A DNA stretch of 64,000 bases from an uncultured Christensenellaceae bacterium (GTDB taxonomy: Bacteria > Bacillota > Clostridia > Christensenellales > Borkfalkiaceae): contig CAJUSA010000001.1 in NCBI GenBank assembly GCA_910589015.1, forward strand, positions 124,001 through 188,000, written 5' to 3'. Both the position numbers and the translations under genes were made by a program. Under the pieces are notes generated by a model. That model was not told where the DNA came from. It saw only the letters and a program-made list of their open reading frames with translations, and did not search any database. Below are positions 56,755 to 64,000 of this stretch, piece by piece (the stretch's first letter is position 1; the number at the start of each line of letters is the position of its first letter).

Positions 56755-57620
56755 TGTTCGGTTACGTTCGTTACGATCTGCCTAATCTGTATATTAAAGA
56801 CATGATGCTCTATAAAGCGATGTATTGCGGGCTTTGCAAGGGCATCGCGCAATCGTGCGGGCAGGCGGCGCGTATGGGGCTGAGCTACGACATGACTTTT
56901 TTATCCGCGCTGTTGCACAACATGACGGGCACGGATATCAAGGTCGAAAAACAGAACTGTTTCGAGCACCGCGTCAAAAAACGCCCGATCGCCGTTGTAG
57001 ACGAACTGACGAAAGAGCTGGGCGCGCTCAACACCGTGCTGTGTTATTACAAACTCACCGACGACATCGAGGACGGCGGCAAGGGGCGCGGAAAACGCCT
57101 TTGGTTCAAAAAGGGATTCCGCCGTGCAAAAAAGAGCTATCCCGAAATGGTTTCCCTCGTCGAAGAATATATGAAGACGCAGGGGGAAACCGAGCGCAGC
57201 CGGTGCGCCTCGCCCGATATGGCGGCCGATCCGACGGCGGGCATGATGCAGTCGCTTTCCGATTATTTCCTCAAAGACAAGGCGACCGAACACACGCGGC
57301 GGCTCTTTTACGGGCTGGGCAAGTGGATTTACCTCATCGACGCGCTCGACGACTACGAGAAAGATAAAAAGAAGAAAAATTACAATCCCTTCGTGCTGTG
57401 TTACGGCGATAAAGATAAAAAGTCGCTCATGGAACGCAACGGCGGCGAAATTGCGTTTTTGTTCAACACGATGTTTTACGACATGCGCGAAAGCCTTGCT
57501 CAAATCAAGTTTTATTTCAACCGCGATCTGACCGATAACGTGATTTTGCGCGGTATGCCGCTCGAAACCGACCGTGTGATGAAGGGGCTGCCGCCCCGCA
57601 AAATGCAGGTGGAAATCTGA
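56754..57620 (+). CDS. DUF5685 family protein
   Basis: The 288-aa protein begins MFGYVRYDLPNLYIKDMMLY and MYCGLCKGIAQSCG, followed by DDIEDGGKGRGKRLWFKKGF, FYGLGKWIYLIDALDDYEKD and a Tyr/Asn segment NYNPFVLCYG. This is the DUF5685 pattern. The paired acidic patches (TDDIED, DALDDYEKD) resemble the Asp-rich motifs of helical prenyl-transferase-like folds, but activity is unknown. In many Clostridia this gene sits, as here, just before a J-domain protein and a membrane protein. Confidence 0.85.
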   Translation: MFGYVRYDLPNLYIKDMMLYKAMYCGLCKGIAQSCGQAARMGLSYDMTFLSALLHNMTGTDIKVEKQNCFEHRVKKRPIAVVDELTKELGALNTVLCYYKLTDDIEDGGKGRGKRLWFKKGFRRAKKSYPEMVSLVEEYMKTQGETERSRCASPDMAADPTAGMMQSLSDYFLKDKATEHTRRLFYGLGKWIYLIDALDDYEKDKKKKNYNPFVLCYGDKDKKSLMERNGGEIAFLFNTMFYDMRESLAQIKFYFNRDLTDNVILRGMPLETDRVMKGLPPRKMQVEI

Positions 57621-57652
57621 ACGTCAGGTCCGACTTATAAGGAAAAATAGAT

Positions 57653-58261
57653 ATGAATAAAGAAAATTACGAAATACTGCAAGTGAGCGAAAACGCCACC
57701 GACGAAGAGATAAAGGAAGCGTACGAGCGCTTAAAGAAGAAGTATAACGAAGAAAAATGGCTCTACGGCGAGGCGGGGAACCATGCCGCGCGCATGCTGG
57801 GCAAATTAGACGCGGCGTATGCCGAAATCATGGAAGAACGCCGCCAGAGCGGCGCGCAAACCGAGGGTTCGAGCGCGTTCGAGGAAGTTTCCGACTGCAT
57901 CAAACGCGGCGATATCGCCCGCGCGCAGGCGCTTTTAGACGCGTTCAACGAGCGCAACGCCGAGTGGCACTATCTGCAATCGGTCGTATTCTATAAGAAA
58001 AACTGGATGAACGAGAGCAAGAAACAGCTCGAGATCGCCATGCAGATGGACGCGCAAAATGCCAAATACCGCGACGCATACGAAAACCTGAAAAACCGTT
58101 CGGAATATACCAAACAGACGGGCGGCGCGCCGAATACCGACGCGAATCCCGCCTCGGGCGACGAACAGATGGGCGGAAACTGGTGCGCAAGCTGCGCGAA
58201 TTTCTGCTATACGTTCCTGTGCGTGAACTGTCTTTTCAACCTCTGCTGCAACTGCCGCTGA
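57653..58261 (+). CDS. J-domain-like protein with Cys-rich tail
   Basis: Residues 1-65 look like a J domain (NYEILQVSENATDEEIKEAY, ERLKKKYNEEKW), but the HPD tripeptide needed to stimulate DnaK is absent. Two helical repeats follow (CIKRGDIARAQALLDAFNER, YLQSVVFYKKNWMNESKKQL), TPR-like in shape. The C-terminus, after a Gly/Pro/Asn linker, is NWCASCANFCYTFLCVNCLF and ends CCNCR: nine Cys in about 28 residues, with hydrophobic residues between. It may bind metal or sit at the membrane. It lies between the DUF5685 and membrane protein genes. Confidence 0.8.
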   Translation: MNKENYEILQVSENATDEEIKEAYERLKKKYNEEKWLYGEAGNHAARMLGKLDAAYAEIMEERRQSGAQTEGSSAFEEVSDCIKRGDIARAQALLDAFNERNAEWHYLQSVVFYKKNWMNESKKQLEIAMQMDAQNAKYRDAYENLKNRSEYTKQTGGAPNTDANPASGDEQMGGNWCASCANFCYTFLCVNCLFNLCCNCR

Positions 58262-58268
58262 GTTTATC

Positions 58269-58820
58269 ATGAAAAAGCCGACGAAATCGTTCGAGATTGC
58301 TTTATCCGCCCTTGCCTGCGCTGCGGCGGCACTCTGCCTTACGGCGGGCTCTTACGTCGATTTCCTACTCGGCGCGGGCTATATTCTCGCGGTGTTTGCG
58401 TTAATGCTGCCGCTTTCCAAAGAATTCTGGGCGGGATCGCTGCTCGCGGCAATCGGCGCGGCATTGCTTTCTTTTATGTTCTGCGGATTTTCCATTCTTA
58501 CGATCGCGCCTTTCCTTATGTTTTTCGGACTTCATCCGGGCATAAATTTTTTGCAAAAAAAATATGTTAAAAAAGCGTGGCTGCATGTCGCGTGTTTTGC
58601 GGTCAAGGCGATTTGGTTCGACCTTGTAATGTGGTTTTCCTGGCAGTTTCTGCTCGTCGAACTGTTCGGGTTGAGCGAGGCAAGCTGGTATCCTTTTGTC
58701 AGCCGGTATTTTTTCGCCGTGCTGTTTATCGGCGGTACGCTCGTGTTTGCGTGTTACGATTACGCGATATTTTTATGCCAGCGCACGATGAACGCGCTCG
58801 TGAAGAGGATCAGGAGGTAG
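58269..58820 (+). CDS. Membrane protein of the DUF5685/J-domain locus
   Basis: The 183-aa protein has about five hydrophobic segments (FEIALSALACAAAALCLTAG, FLLGAGYILAVFALMLPLSK, SILTIAPFLMFFGLHPGINF, FDLVMWFSWQFLLVELFG, YFFAVLFIGGTLVFACYDYA) and a basic C-terminus. PFLMFFGLHPxxN is a recognisable stretch of this conserved but unnamed family. It starts seven bases after the J-domain gene and ends just before rlmD. Confidence 0.8.
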   Translation: MKKPTKSFEIALSALACAAAALCLTAGSYVDFLLGAGYILAVFALMLPLSKEFWAGSLLAAIGAALLSFMFCGFSILTIAPFLMFFGLHPGINFLQKKYVKKAWLHVACFAVKAIWFDLVMWFSWQFLLVELFGLSEASWYPFVSRYFFAVLFIGGTLVFACYDYAIFLCQRTMNALVKRIRR

Positions 58821-58823
58821 GCG

Positions 58824-60206
58824 ATGGAAAAGAACGACGTTGTGGAAGCGGTTTGCGAGAGCATCGGCACGCAGGGCGAGGGAATCGTGAAGGCGGGCGG
58901 CTGCACGGTGTTCGTGCCGTATCTTCTCTGCGGCGAAAAGGCGAAAATCCGTATTCTGAAAGTGAAAAACAACATCGGTTACGGCAAGATCGAAGAACTT
59001 CTCGCGCCTGCGGAAGAGCGCGTGCGCCCCAAATGCGACGTGTTTTCGCGTTGCGGCGGCTGCCAGTTGCAACACTGCAATTACCGCACGCAGCTCAAGT
59101 TCAAAACCGCGCTCGTGCGCGATACGCTCAAAAAAATCGGCGGGATCGAAACGGACGTTGCCCCGTGCGAGCGCAGTGAAAAAACCTACGGCTACCGCAA
59201 TAAATTGCAATTGCCCGTCGCGCGGCAGAACGGTAAAAACATAATCGGATTTTTTGCCGAACGTTCGCACCGCATCGTGCCCACGCGTTCGTGTCCCATT
59301 CATCCCGACTGGTCGGAAAAACTCATCGCCGCGCTGTATGATTTTATGGAAAAATGCGGCTTAGACGGTTACAACGAGGAAACAGGCAAGGGGCAGGTAC
59401 GGCATATCGTCGTGCGCGAGCTGAAAAACCGCTTTATCGTCACGCTTGTCGTTACCGAAAAAATCGCGGGAATCGATTACTTTTTCTTCCTGCTCGATCG
59501 GGTTTTTTCCGAATACAGTTTTTATTTCAACTATAATACCAACCGCACGAACGCTGTGTTCGGCGACGACTTCGAGCTGATGCGCGGCAGAGGGTTTTAC
59601 GAATGCACGGACGGCGGAATTACCTTCGAGGCGGGTGCGAATACCTTCGTGCAAGTCAACGAATATGTGCGCGGCAGGCTTTACGACAAGGTCGTTTCAC
59701 TCATGGACGAGCAGGAAAGCGTGATCGACTGTTACGCGGGCGGCGGCTTGCTCACCGCTATGCTGGCAAAAAAATGCAAAAAAGCCGTCGGGATCGAGAT
59801 CGTGCCCGAGGCGAGCGCCTGCGCCGATAAGGTCAAAGAGCGCAACGGCTTGCAGGATAAAATGATCAATTACTGCGGCGACGCCGCGGAACTACTCGAA
59901 CAGGCGTTGCAGGCGGAACCGAATGCCGCCGTCGTGCTCGATCCGCCGCGCGCGGGCGTCGAACGCCGCGTGATCGAAACGCTCAAAGCGCATGCCGTGG
60001 GAAAGATCCTTTATATATCGTGTAATCCCGCCACGCTGGCGCGCGACGCGGGGATTTTAACGGGGTCGTTGCGGGAAGAAAACGGTGTTCTCGTAAAAGG
60101 TTCCGCGAACGGCGAATATACGCTCGTTTCCGTCGAACCTTACGATATGTTCCCGCAGACCAAGCATGTCGAAACGCTCGTCTTTCTGAAACGGAAGAAA
60201 AATTAA
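58824..60206 (+). CDS. rlmD: 23S rRNA (uracil-5)-methyltransferase
   Basis: The 460-aa enzyme has an N-terminal TRAM domain (about 1-62), a 4Fe-4S cluster motif CDVFSRCGGCQLQHC, and a SAM domain: FVQVNEYVRGRLYDKVVSLM, VIDCYAGGGLLTAMLAKKCK, VVLDPPRAGVERRVIETL and YISCNPATLARD with the catalytic Cys. RlmD/RlmCD-type enzymes methylate U1939 and/or U747. The exact target cannot be told. AGGAGGTAGGCG lies before ATG 58824. Confidence 0.93.
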   Translation: MEKNDVVEAVCESIGTQGEGIVKAGGCTVFVPYLLCGEKAKIRILKVKNNIGYGKIEELLAPAEERVRPKCDVFSRCGGCQLQHCNYRTQLKFKTALVRDTLKKIGGIETDVAPCERSEKTYGYRNKLQLPVARQNGKNIIGFFAERSHRIVPTRSCPIHPDWSEKLIAALYDFMEKCGLDGYNEETGKGQVRHIVVRELKNRFIVTLVVTEKIAGIDYFFFLLDRVFSEYSFYFNYNTNRTNAVFGDDFELMRGRGFYECTDGGITFEAGANTFVQVNEYVRGRLYDKVVSLMDEQESVIDCYAGGGLLTAMLAKKCKKAVGIEIVPEASACADKVKERNGLQDKMINYCGDAAELLEQALQAEPNAAVVLDPPRAGVERRVIETLKAHAVGKILYISCNPATLARDAGILTGSLREENGVLVKGSANGEYTLVSVEPYDMFPQTKHVETLVFLKRKKN

Positions 60207-60226
60207 GATTAGAGGTGATGAATAAG

Positions 60227-61072
60227 ATGAATGTGATGATGACGTTGAACAACGGCGAAAAGATGCCCGCAGTCGGGATCGGAACTTTTATGGTGTCGCC
60301 GAAAGATGCCGAAATTTGTGTGGGCGAGGCGTTGAAAACGGGATACAGGCTTGTTGATACCGCGAACGCCTATGTGAACGAACGCGCGGTGGGAAGAGCG
60401 ATCAAGTCGTCGGGGATCGCGCGGGAAGAGATTTTCGTGAGTACGAAAATCTGGCCGACGGAATATCGCAACCCCCATGCGGTGGAAGAGACTCTTGAAA
60501 GGCTCGGTCTGGATTGCGTCGATTTACTGTTCATTCATCAGCCTTCCGAACATTACCTCGAAGGTTACAGAATGATTGAACAGGCCGTGCGGGAAGGGAA
60601 GGTAAAATCGATCGGCATTTCAAATTGCGAAGGGAAATATCTGGACGATATTCTGGCGAATTGCACCATCAAACCGCAGGTCATGCAGGTGGAAGCGCAC
60701 CCGTATTTCACGCAGGACGAGCTTATGACCGAGCTCAACAAACAAGGTATCAAACTGATGAGCTGGTATCCGCTCGGGCACGGCGACGCAAATCTCATCA
60801 ACGAACCCGTATTTGCGGAACTCGCTGAAAAGTACGGTAAAACGCCCGTGCAGATCATTCTTCGCTGGCATCTGGAAATGGGCTTTTGCGTCATTCCCGG
60901 CACGAGCAAAGTCAACCATGTGAAGGATAATTTCGAAATTCAGAATTTCGCGCTGTCGAAAGAGGACATGGCAAAAATCGCGGCGATCAATAAGAACAAA
61001 CGGTATTATTACCGTACCGACGACAAACTGAAAGCCTATGCGTCGAGGAAGCCGACTTACGAAAGCAAATAA
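60227..61072 (+). CDS. Aldo/keto reductase
   Basis: The (beta/alpha)8 enzyme shows YRLVDTANAYVNERAVG (Asp, Tyr), IFVSTKIWP (Lys) and VDLLFIHQPSE (His), the AKR tetrad, then the NADPH-binding IPGTSKVNHVKDNF near the end. It reduces aldehydes or ketones; substrate unknown. ATG 60227 is chosen since AGAGGTGAT lies at a workable distance; ATG 60218 is nearly as possible. Confidence 0.92.
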   Translation: MNVMMTLNNGEKMPAVGIGTFMVSPKDAEICVGEALKTGYRLVDTANAYVNERAVGRAIKSSGIAREEIFVSTKIWPTEYRNPHAVEETLERLGLDCVDLLFIHQPSEHYLEGYRMIEQAVREGKVKSIGISNCEGKYLDDILANCTIKPQVMQVEAHPYFTQDELMTELNKQGIKLMSWYPLGHGDANLINEPVFAELAEKYGKTPVQIILRWHLEMGFCVIPGTSKVNHVKDNFEIQNFALSKEDMAKIAAINKNKRYYYRTDDKLKAYASRKPTYESK

Positions 61073-61094
61073 TGTCCTGAAAACGACCGAGAAC

Positions 61095-61122
61095 AGCCCG
61101 CCGTGAAAACGGCGGGCTTTTT
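61095..61122 (+). terminator. Terminator of the aldo/keto reductase gene
   Basis: AGCCCGCCGT-GAAA-ACGGCGGGCT followed by TTTT. Confidence 0.93.
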
Positions 61123-61125
61123 GCG

Positions 61126-61141
61126 TGATATAGTTATATCA
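61126..61141. promoter_or_regulatory. Palindromic operator candidate upstream of GH30
   Basis: TGATATA-GT-TATATCA, a perfect 7-bp inverted repeat 30 bases before the -35 box. A 14-of-16 match lies upstream of the regulator gene at 63721-63736. Confidence 0.65.
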
Positions 61142-61171
61142 TGTTTTTCGGGTGGTTTTGGCGCGCGGGGC

Positions 61172-61200
61172 TTGTATTCGTTTTCAACCGATGGTATAAT
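61172..61200 (+). promoter_or_regulatory. Promoter of the GH30 gene
   Basis: TTGTAT (61172-61177), 17-base spacer, TATAAT (61195-61200), 22 bases before ATG. Confidence 0.8.
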
Positions 61201-61222
61201 GCGTTGCAAAGGGGGAACGGCA

Positions 61223-62536
61223 ATGATTGTTTACACATCGCAAAAAGGCGGCGGATATTTTGTACGGACACAGGTTGCGGAAGGCGGCGCGCAACCGCAA
61301 AGCGTGATCGTGATCGATGCGAATAAAACCTATCAGACGCATTGGGGATTCGGCGCGTCCTTCACCGAGGCGGCGGCAACGGTGTTGCGCGACGCGGGCG
61401 AAGAGATCGCGCAAGAGGCGATTTGCGCCTTATTTTCGCGCGAGGGGAACGCTTACACGCTGGGCAGGTTGCATATCAACAGTTGCGATTTTGCATCGCC
61501 CCGCCGCACCTATGTGCGGGAACACGACGAAACGCTGTCCTCGTTCGATCTTTCTTACGATCGCAACCTGATCGTGCCGCTCGTCAAAGCGGCGGAACGC
61601 GCAAGCGGGGGCTTGTTTCTCACTGCCGCGCCGTGGAGTCCGCCCGCGTTTATGAAGGACAACGCCGACATGCTGCGGGGCGGGAAATTACTGAAACAGT
61701 ATTATCCGCTCTGGGCGGAATATTTAGCGACGTACGTTAGCGAAATGCGCCAATGCGGCGTAAAAATCAGCGCGATCAACGTGCAGAACGAGCCCGAGGC
61801 GTTACAACCGTGGGAATCGTGTTTGTATACCGCGCAGGAAGAGGGCGAAATGATCAAAGAGCTGGCGCGCGCGCTTGCGTCGCGCGGGCTGGATACAAAG
61901 ATCGCCGCCGTCGACCACAACCGCGATATTCTGGTAAATCGCGCCGTCAATCTGTTTGCCGACGAAGAGGTGCGCCGTCTTGTGTGGGGGTTGGCGTATC
62001 ATTGGTACAGTTGCGCGCGTCATACGAATCTTACAAAGATTCACGAACTCTATCCCGAAAAGCGGCTTTATCTGAGCGAATGCTGCGTGGAATATGCCTT
62101 AAAAGAGCAAGAGGGCGCCCCCGAGGAATTATTGTGGCGGCACGGCGAACGGTACGGAAGAGAGATTATCGAGGATTTCAACAATTATTCGGAAGGGTGG
62201 ATCGATTTCAATCTGGCGCTCAATGCGCAGGGCGGCCCCAACCATGAGGGCAATTATTGCGAGGCGCCGCTGATGTTCGACGGAAAGAAATTGCATTATC
62301 TGCCGAGTTATTATTTTATCGGGCATTTTTCACGGTTTATCCGACCGGGGGCGGTTAGACTGTTTACGGCGTGCGGCGAGGATAGCATGTACGCGACGGC
62401 GTACCGCAATCCCGACGGAAAGGTCGTTGCCGTCGTGCAGAACGAGGGCGAGGCGCGCACGGTGAGCATGCGATTCGGCAAGCGGGTTGCCGCGCTCGGA
62501 TTGCCCGCCCGTTCGGTGCAGACGGTTTTGTTCTAA
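61223..62536 (+). CDS. GH30 family glycoside hydrolase
   Basis: The 437-aa enzyme has the GH30 plan: HWGFGASFTEAAATVL, LGRLHINSCDFASPRRTY, LFLTAAPWSPPAFMKDN, ISAINVQNEPEALQPWESC (acid/base Glu190) and RLYLSECCVE (nucleophile Glu286), then a beta-sandwich C-terminus (about 370-437). GH30 members include beta-1,6-glucanases, beta-glucosidases and xylanases; this resembles the glucosylceramidase/beta-1,6-glucanase type rather than xylanases. There is no signal peptide, so the substrate must enter the cell. AAGGGGGAACGGCA precedes ATG 61223; longer frames upstream cross the promoter. Confidence 0.9.
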   Translation: MIVYTSQKGGGYFVRTQVAEGGAQPQSVIVIDANKTYQTHWGFGASFTEAAATVLRDAGEEIAQEAICALFSREGNAYTLGRLHINSCDFASPRRTYVREHDETLSSFDLSYDRNLIVPLVKAAERASGGLFLTAAPWSPPAFMKDNADMLRGGKLLKQYYPLWAEYLATYVSEMRQCGVKISAINVQNEPEALQPWESCLYTAQEEGEMIKELARALASRGLDTKIAAVDHNRDILVNRAVNLFADEEVRRLVWGLAYHWYSCARHTNLTKIHELYPEKRLYLSECCVEYALKEQEGAPEELLWRHGERYGREIIEDFNNYSEGWIDFNLALNAQGGPNHEGNYCEAPLMFDGKKLHYLPSYYFIGHFSRFIRPGAVRLFTACGEDSMYATAYRNPDGKVVAVVQNEGEARTVSMRFGKRVAALGLPARSVQTVLF

Positions 62537-62556
62537 CGTGCCGCAACCGTGCCCTG

Positions 62557-63663
62557 TCAGTCGAAATGCAGTTCGGTGGGAATGCGTAAAATGGTCTGCT
62601 GAATGCGGTTTTCGGGCGCGTCGTGCTGGTTGATGACGATTTCCGCCGCCGTGTAGCCGATTTTTTCGGCGTTCTGCCGAATGAATTTGGGGCGGAAGGA
62701 AAGCAGGTCAACGAGTTTATCGAACTCGTCGTCGAAGATGATGAGGTTATCGAGCAGCTCCGTGTTGCCCGCGTCGATGAGGATCTTCGCGGTGATGATG
62801 CCGATGCCGCAGATCGACGTGATGATTCCGTCTACTTCGGGGTGTTCTTGCAAAAAGGTTTTAATGGCGCCGTTCACGAATATGTCGATGTGCGTCCAGT
62901 GTTTTGCGATCAGTTCTTCCCGAATTTCCATACCGTTTTGTTCGAGCGCTTGCAGGTAGCCCTGCAAGCGCTCTTCTAACGAAAGATCGTTTGTTTCGGG
63001 CAGCGTGATGTAAGCAATGTTGCGCTTGCCCCGCCCGATCAGATACTCGGTTGCCTTGTACATGGCATCGGCGTTGTCGCTCAGCACGCAGGGAATGTTG
63101 GTGTTGAACAGGTTGTTGTCGATAAAGGCAAAGGGGTAATTGCGGAAGGATAGGCGGATCATGTCTTTTTCATAATTTTTGTAGTCAATGGGGAAAATAA
63201 TCATGCCGTCGCTGAACAGCCGCATTTTGCGGATCGCCTCGATTTCCTTTTCGCGTTGCACGTTTACGTTGGCGATCTGCACGAGCCAGTCGTGCTCTTC
63301 GGTGCAGGCGAGAATGCCGTTGACGATGTTGATGTAATAACGGCTCGTAATATCGGGCACGATGACCGAAAGCACATTTTTGGTCGTGATCTTCGATTTG
63401 TTTTTTTCGGGCTGGTTCAAAAGCGCCATGGCTTCTTTGCGGGTGATGCGGGGCGAAATATACGAGCCCTTGCCCTTGACGCGCACGATCAGTCCTTCGT
63501 CCTCGAGATCGTTGAGCGTGCGTTTCGCCGTGATGCGGCTGACCGAAAAGGCGTGCACGAGCTGCGATTCGCTCGGCAGAATATAATCTTCCTTTCCGGC
63601 GTTGTCGGCGATGAGTTGCTTGATATAGAGTTTGAGCTGTTCGTAAAGGGGCGTGCGTTTCAT
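62557..63663 (-). CDS. GntR-HTH / LacI-type sugar-binding regulator
   Basis: Residues 1-70 are a GntR winged helix (PLYEQLKLYIKQLIADNAG, LPSESQLVHAFSVSRITAKR, LIVRVKGKGSYIS), and 95-368 a LacI-like ligand domain (LSVIVPDITSRYYINIVNGI, DGMIIFPIDYKNYE, VLSDNADAMYKATEYLIGRG, LIIFDDEFDKLVDLLSFRP). It is convergent with GH30 and divergent from the lipoprotein gene at 63844. A palindrome shared by its own upstream region and the GH30 promoter region suggests one small regulon. AAGGA precedes ATG 63663. Confidence 0.93.
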   Translation of the reverse strand: MKRTPLYEQLKLYIKQLIADNAGKEDYILPSESQLVHAFSVSRITAKRTLNDLEDEGLIVRVKGKGSYISPRITRKEAMALLNQPEKNKSKITTKNVLSVIVPDITSRYYINIVNGILACTEEHDWLVQIANVNVQREKEIEAIRKMRLFSDGMIIFPIDYKNYEKDMIRLSFRNYPFAFIDNNLFNTNIPCVLSDNADAMYKATEYLIGRGKRNIAYITLPETNDLSLEERLQGYLQALEQNGMEIREELIAKHWTHIDIFVNGAIKTFLQEHPEVDGIITSICGIGIITAKILIDAGNTELLDNLIIFDDEFDKLVDLLSFRPKFIRQNAEKIGYTAAEIVINQHDAPENRIQQTILRIPTELHFD

Positions 63664-63684
63664 AATATTTTTTCCTTGCCGATT

Positions 63685-63713
63685 ATTATACCGCGCCCGC
63701 CTGCGTTTGTCAA
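63685..63713 (-). promoter_or_regulatory. Promoter of the GntR/LacI-type regulator
   Basis: Minus strand TTGACA (63713-63708), 17-base spacer, perfect TATAAT (63690-63685). Confidence 0.88.
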
Positions 63714-63720
63714 GGCGACA

Positions 63721-63736
63721 TGGTATATTTATATCA
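63721..63736. promoter_or_regulatory. Operator candidate between divergent promoters
   Basis: TGGTATATTTATATCA matches the GH30 upstream palindrome TGATATAGTTATATCA at 14 of 16 positions. It lies 7 bases behind the regulator's -35 box and 30 bases before that of the lipoprotein gene. Confidence 0.6.
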
Positions 63737-63766
63737 GGTTTTTGCGTGAAAAAACTAAGTTACATA

Positions 63767-63795
63767 TTGTAATTTCAACCGTTCCGTGTTATGCT
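63767..63795 (+). promoter_or_regulatory. Promoter of the lipoprotein gene at the window end
   Basis: TTGTAA (63767-63772), 17-base spacer, TATGCT (63790-63795), 48 bases before ATG 63844. Confidence 0.6.
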
Positions 63796-63843
63796 TAATT
63801 TGCTTTTAGGCGCAGGAAATTAAAAAGATAAGGAGTAAAAAAG

Positions 63844-64000
63844 ATGAAGAAACCCGTATTTTGTGCATTGGCGGTCGTGATGGCGGCGTCGGTATGCGTT
63901 GCCGCGGCAGGTTGCGGCGGAAAGGGGGCGGAAGTGGAAATCGTCGTGGACGGCGGCGGACAGAACGCCCATTTCAATTCCACGAAATCGATGATTTACG
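63844..64000 (+). CDS. Lipoprotein, probable ABC solute-binding protein (partial)
   Basis: Only the first 52 codons are in the window. The product opens with a lipoprotein signal (MKKPVFCALAVVMAASVCVA, then AAGC) followed by GGKGAEVEIVVDGGGQNAHF. The signal is much like that of the mannan solute-binding protein at 19484. Position divergent from a sugar-responsive regulator suggests the start of a carbohydrate ABC importer operon. AAGGAG precedes ATG 63844. The call as binding protein depends on sequence beyond the window. Confidence 0.6.
   Translation, partial: MKKPVFCALAVVMAASVCVAAAGCGGKGAEVEIVVDGGGQNAHFNSTKSMIY

Overview
ORGANISM. The window looks like a chromosome fragment of a Gram-positive, spore-forming-lineage bacterium (Clostridia; an uncultured gut order such as Christensenellales is my inference, not shown). 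The support is a complete spoIIAA-spoIIAB-sigF operon, Gram-positive style lipoproteins and ABC sugar importers without a local ATPase, strong AGGAGG ribosome binding sites and many TTGACA-17-TATAAT-like promoters. LAYOUT. (1) Positions 1-14,223 are a phage-derived element read entirely on the minus strand. From upstream to downstream it runs: a ribbon-helix-helix protein, many small Cys-rich proteins, a PAPS-reductase-like PP-loop protein, a beta-class DNA methyltransferase, a broken and circularly permuted cytosine-5 methyltransferase, a HAD hydrolase, an XRE+RHH regulator, an intergenic control region with a plus-strand promoter, an HUH (rolling-circle type) replication protein, a Dam-like methylase, an HNH-P-loop fusion, then small and large terminase. 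Head and tail genes should lie to the left of the window. No integrase or attachment site is visible. (2) 14,300-18,180 holds a REC/HD-GYP response regulator with an Hpt protein, an AT-rich GNAT acetyltransferase cassette and an AEC transporter. (3) 18,183-29,743 is an alpha-mannan utilisation locus: GntR/LacI-hybrid regulator, solute-binding lipoprotein, two permeases, a large LGFP-repeat-like surface protein, a cytosolic GH125 alpha-1,6-mannosidase and two GH76 endo-alpha-1,6-mannanase lipoproteins. (4) 29,746-33,600 has a zincin lipoprotein, an alpha/beta hydrolase, membrane proteins and an AT-rich islet with a lipoprotein and a ferredoxin. It ends at a five-gene minus-strand tRNA cluster (Tyr, Thr, Phe, Asp, CAT). 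(5) 34,400-61,072 is core chromosome: spoIIA operon, comEC, rpsF-ssb-rpsR, rmuC-cca, a SpoIIE-like phosphatase, rpmE-[DUF1385::prmC]-prfA, an aminotransferase, thrC, trpS, a DUF5685/J-domain locus, rlmD and an aldo/keto reductase. (6) 61,100-64,000 is a second glycan locus: an intracellular GH30 glycosidase, its own GntR/LacI-hybrid regulator and the start of a lipoprotein that probably begins another ABC importer. HOW IT FITS. Loci 3 and 6 together suggest growth on fungal (yeast) wall polysaccharides: surface GH76 cuts the alpha-1,6-mannan backbone, the ABC system imports fragments, GH125 trims them inside, and GH30 may handle beta-glucan oligosaccharides. A 16-bp palindrome (TGrTATAkTTATATCA) lies upstream of both the GH30 gene and the second regulator and is a good operator candidate. 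Other notable points are four genes with -10 boxes only 6-8 nt from the start codon (apparently leaderless mRNAs) and a divergent promoter pair sharing one palindromic -35 box. All functional calls come from reading motifs; no database search was run.
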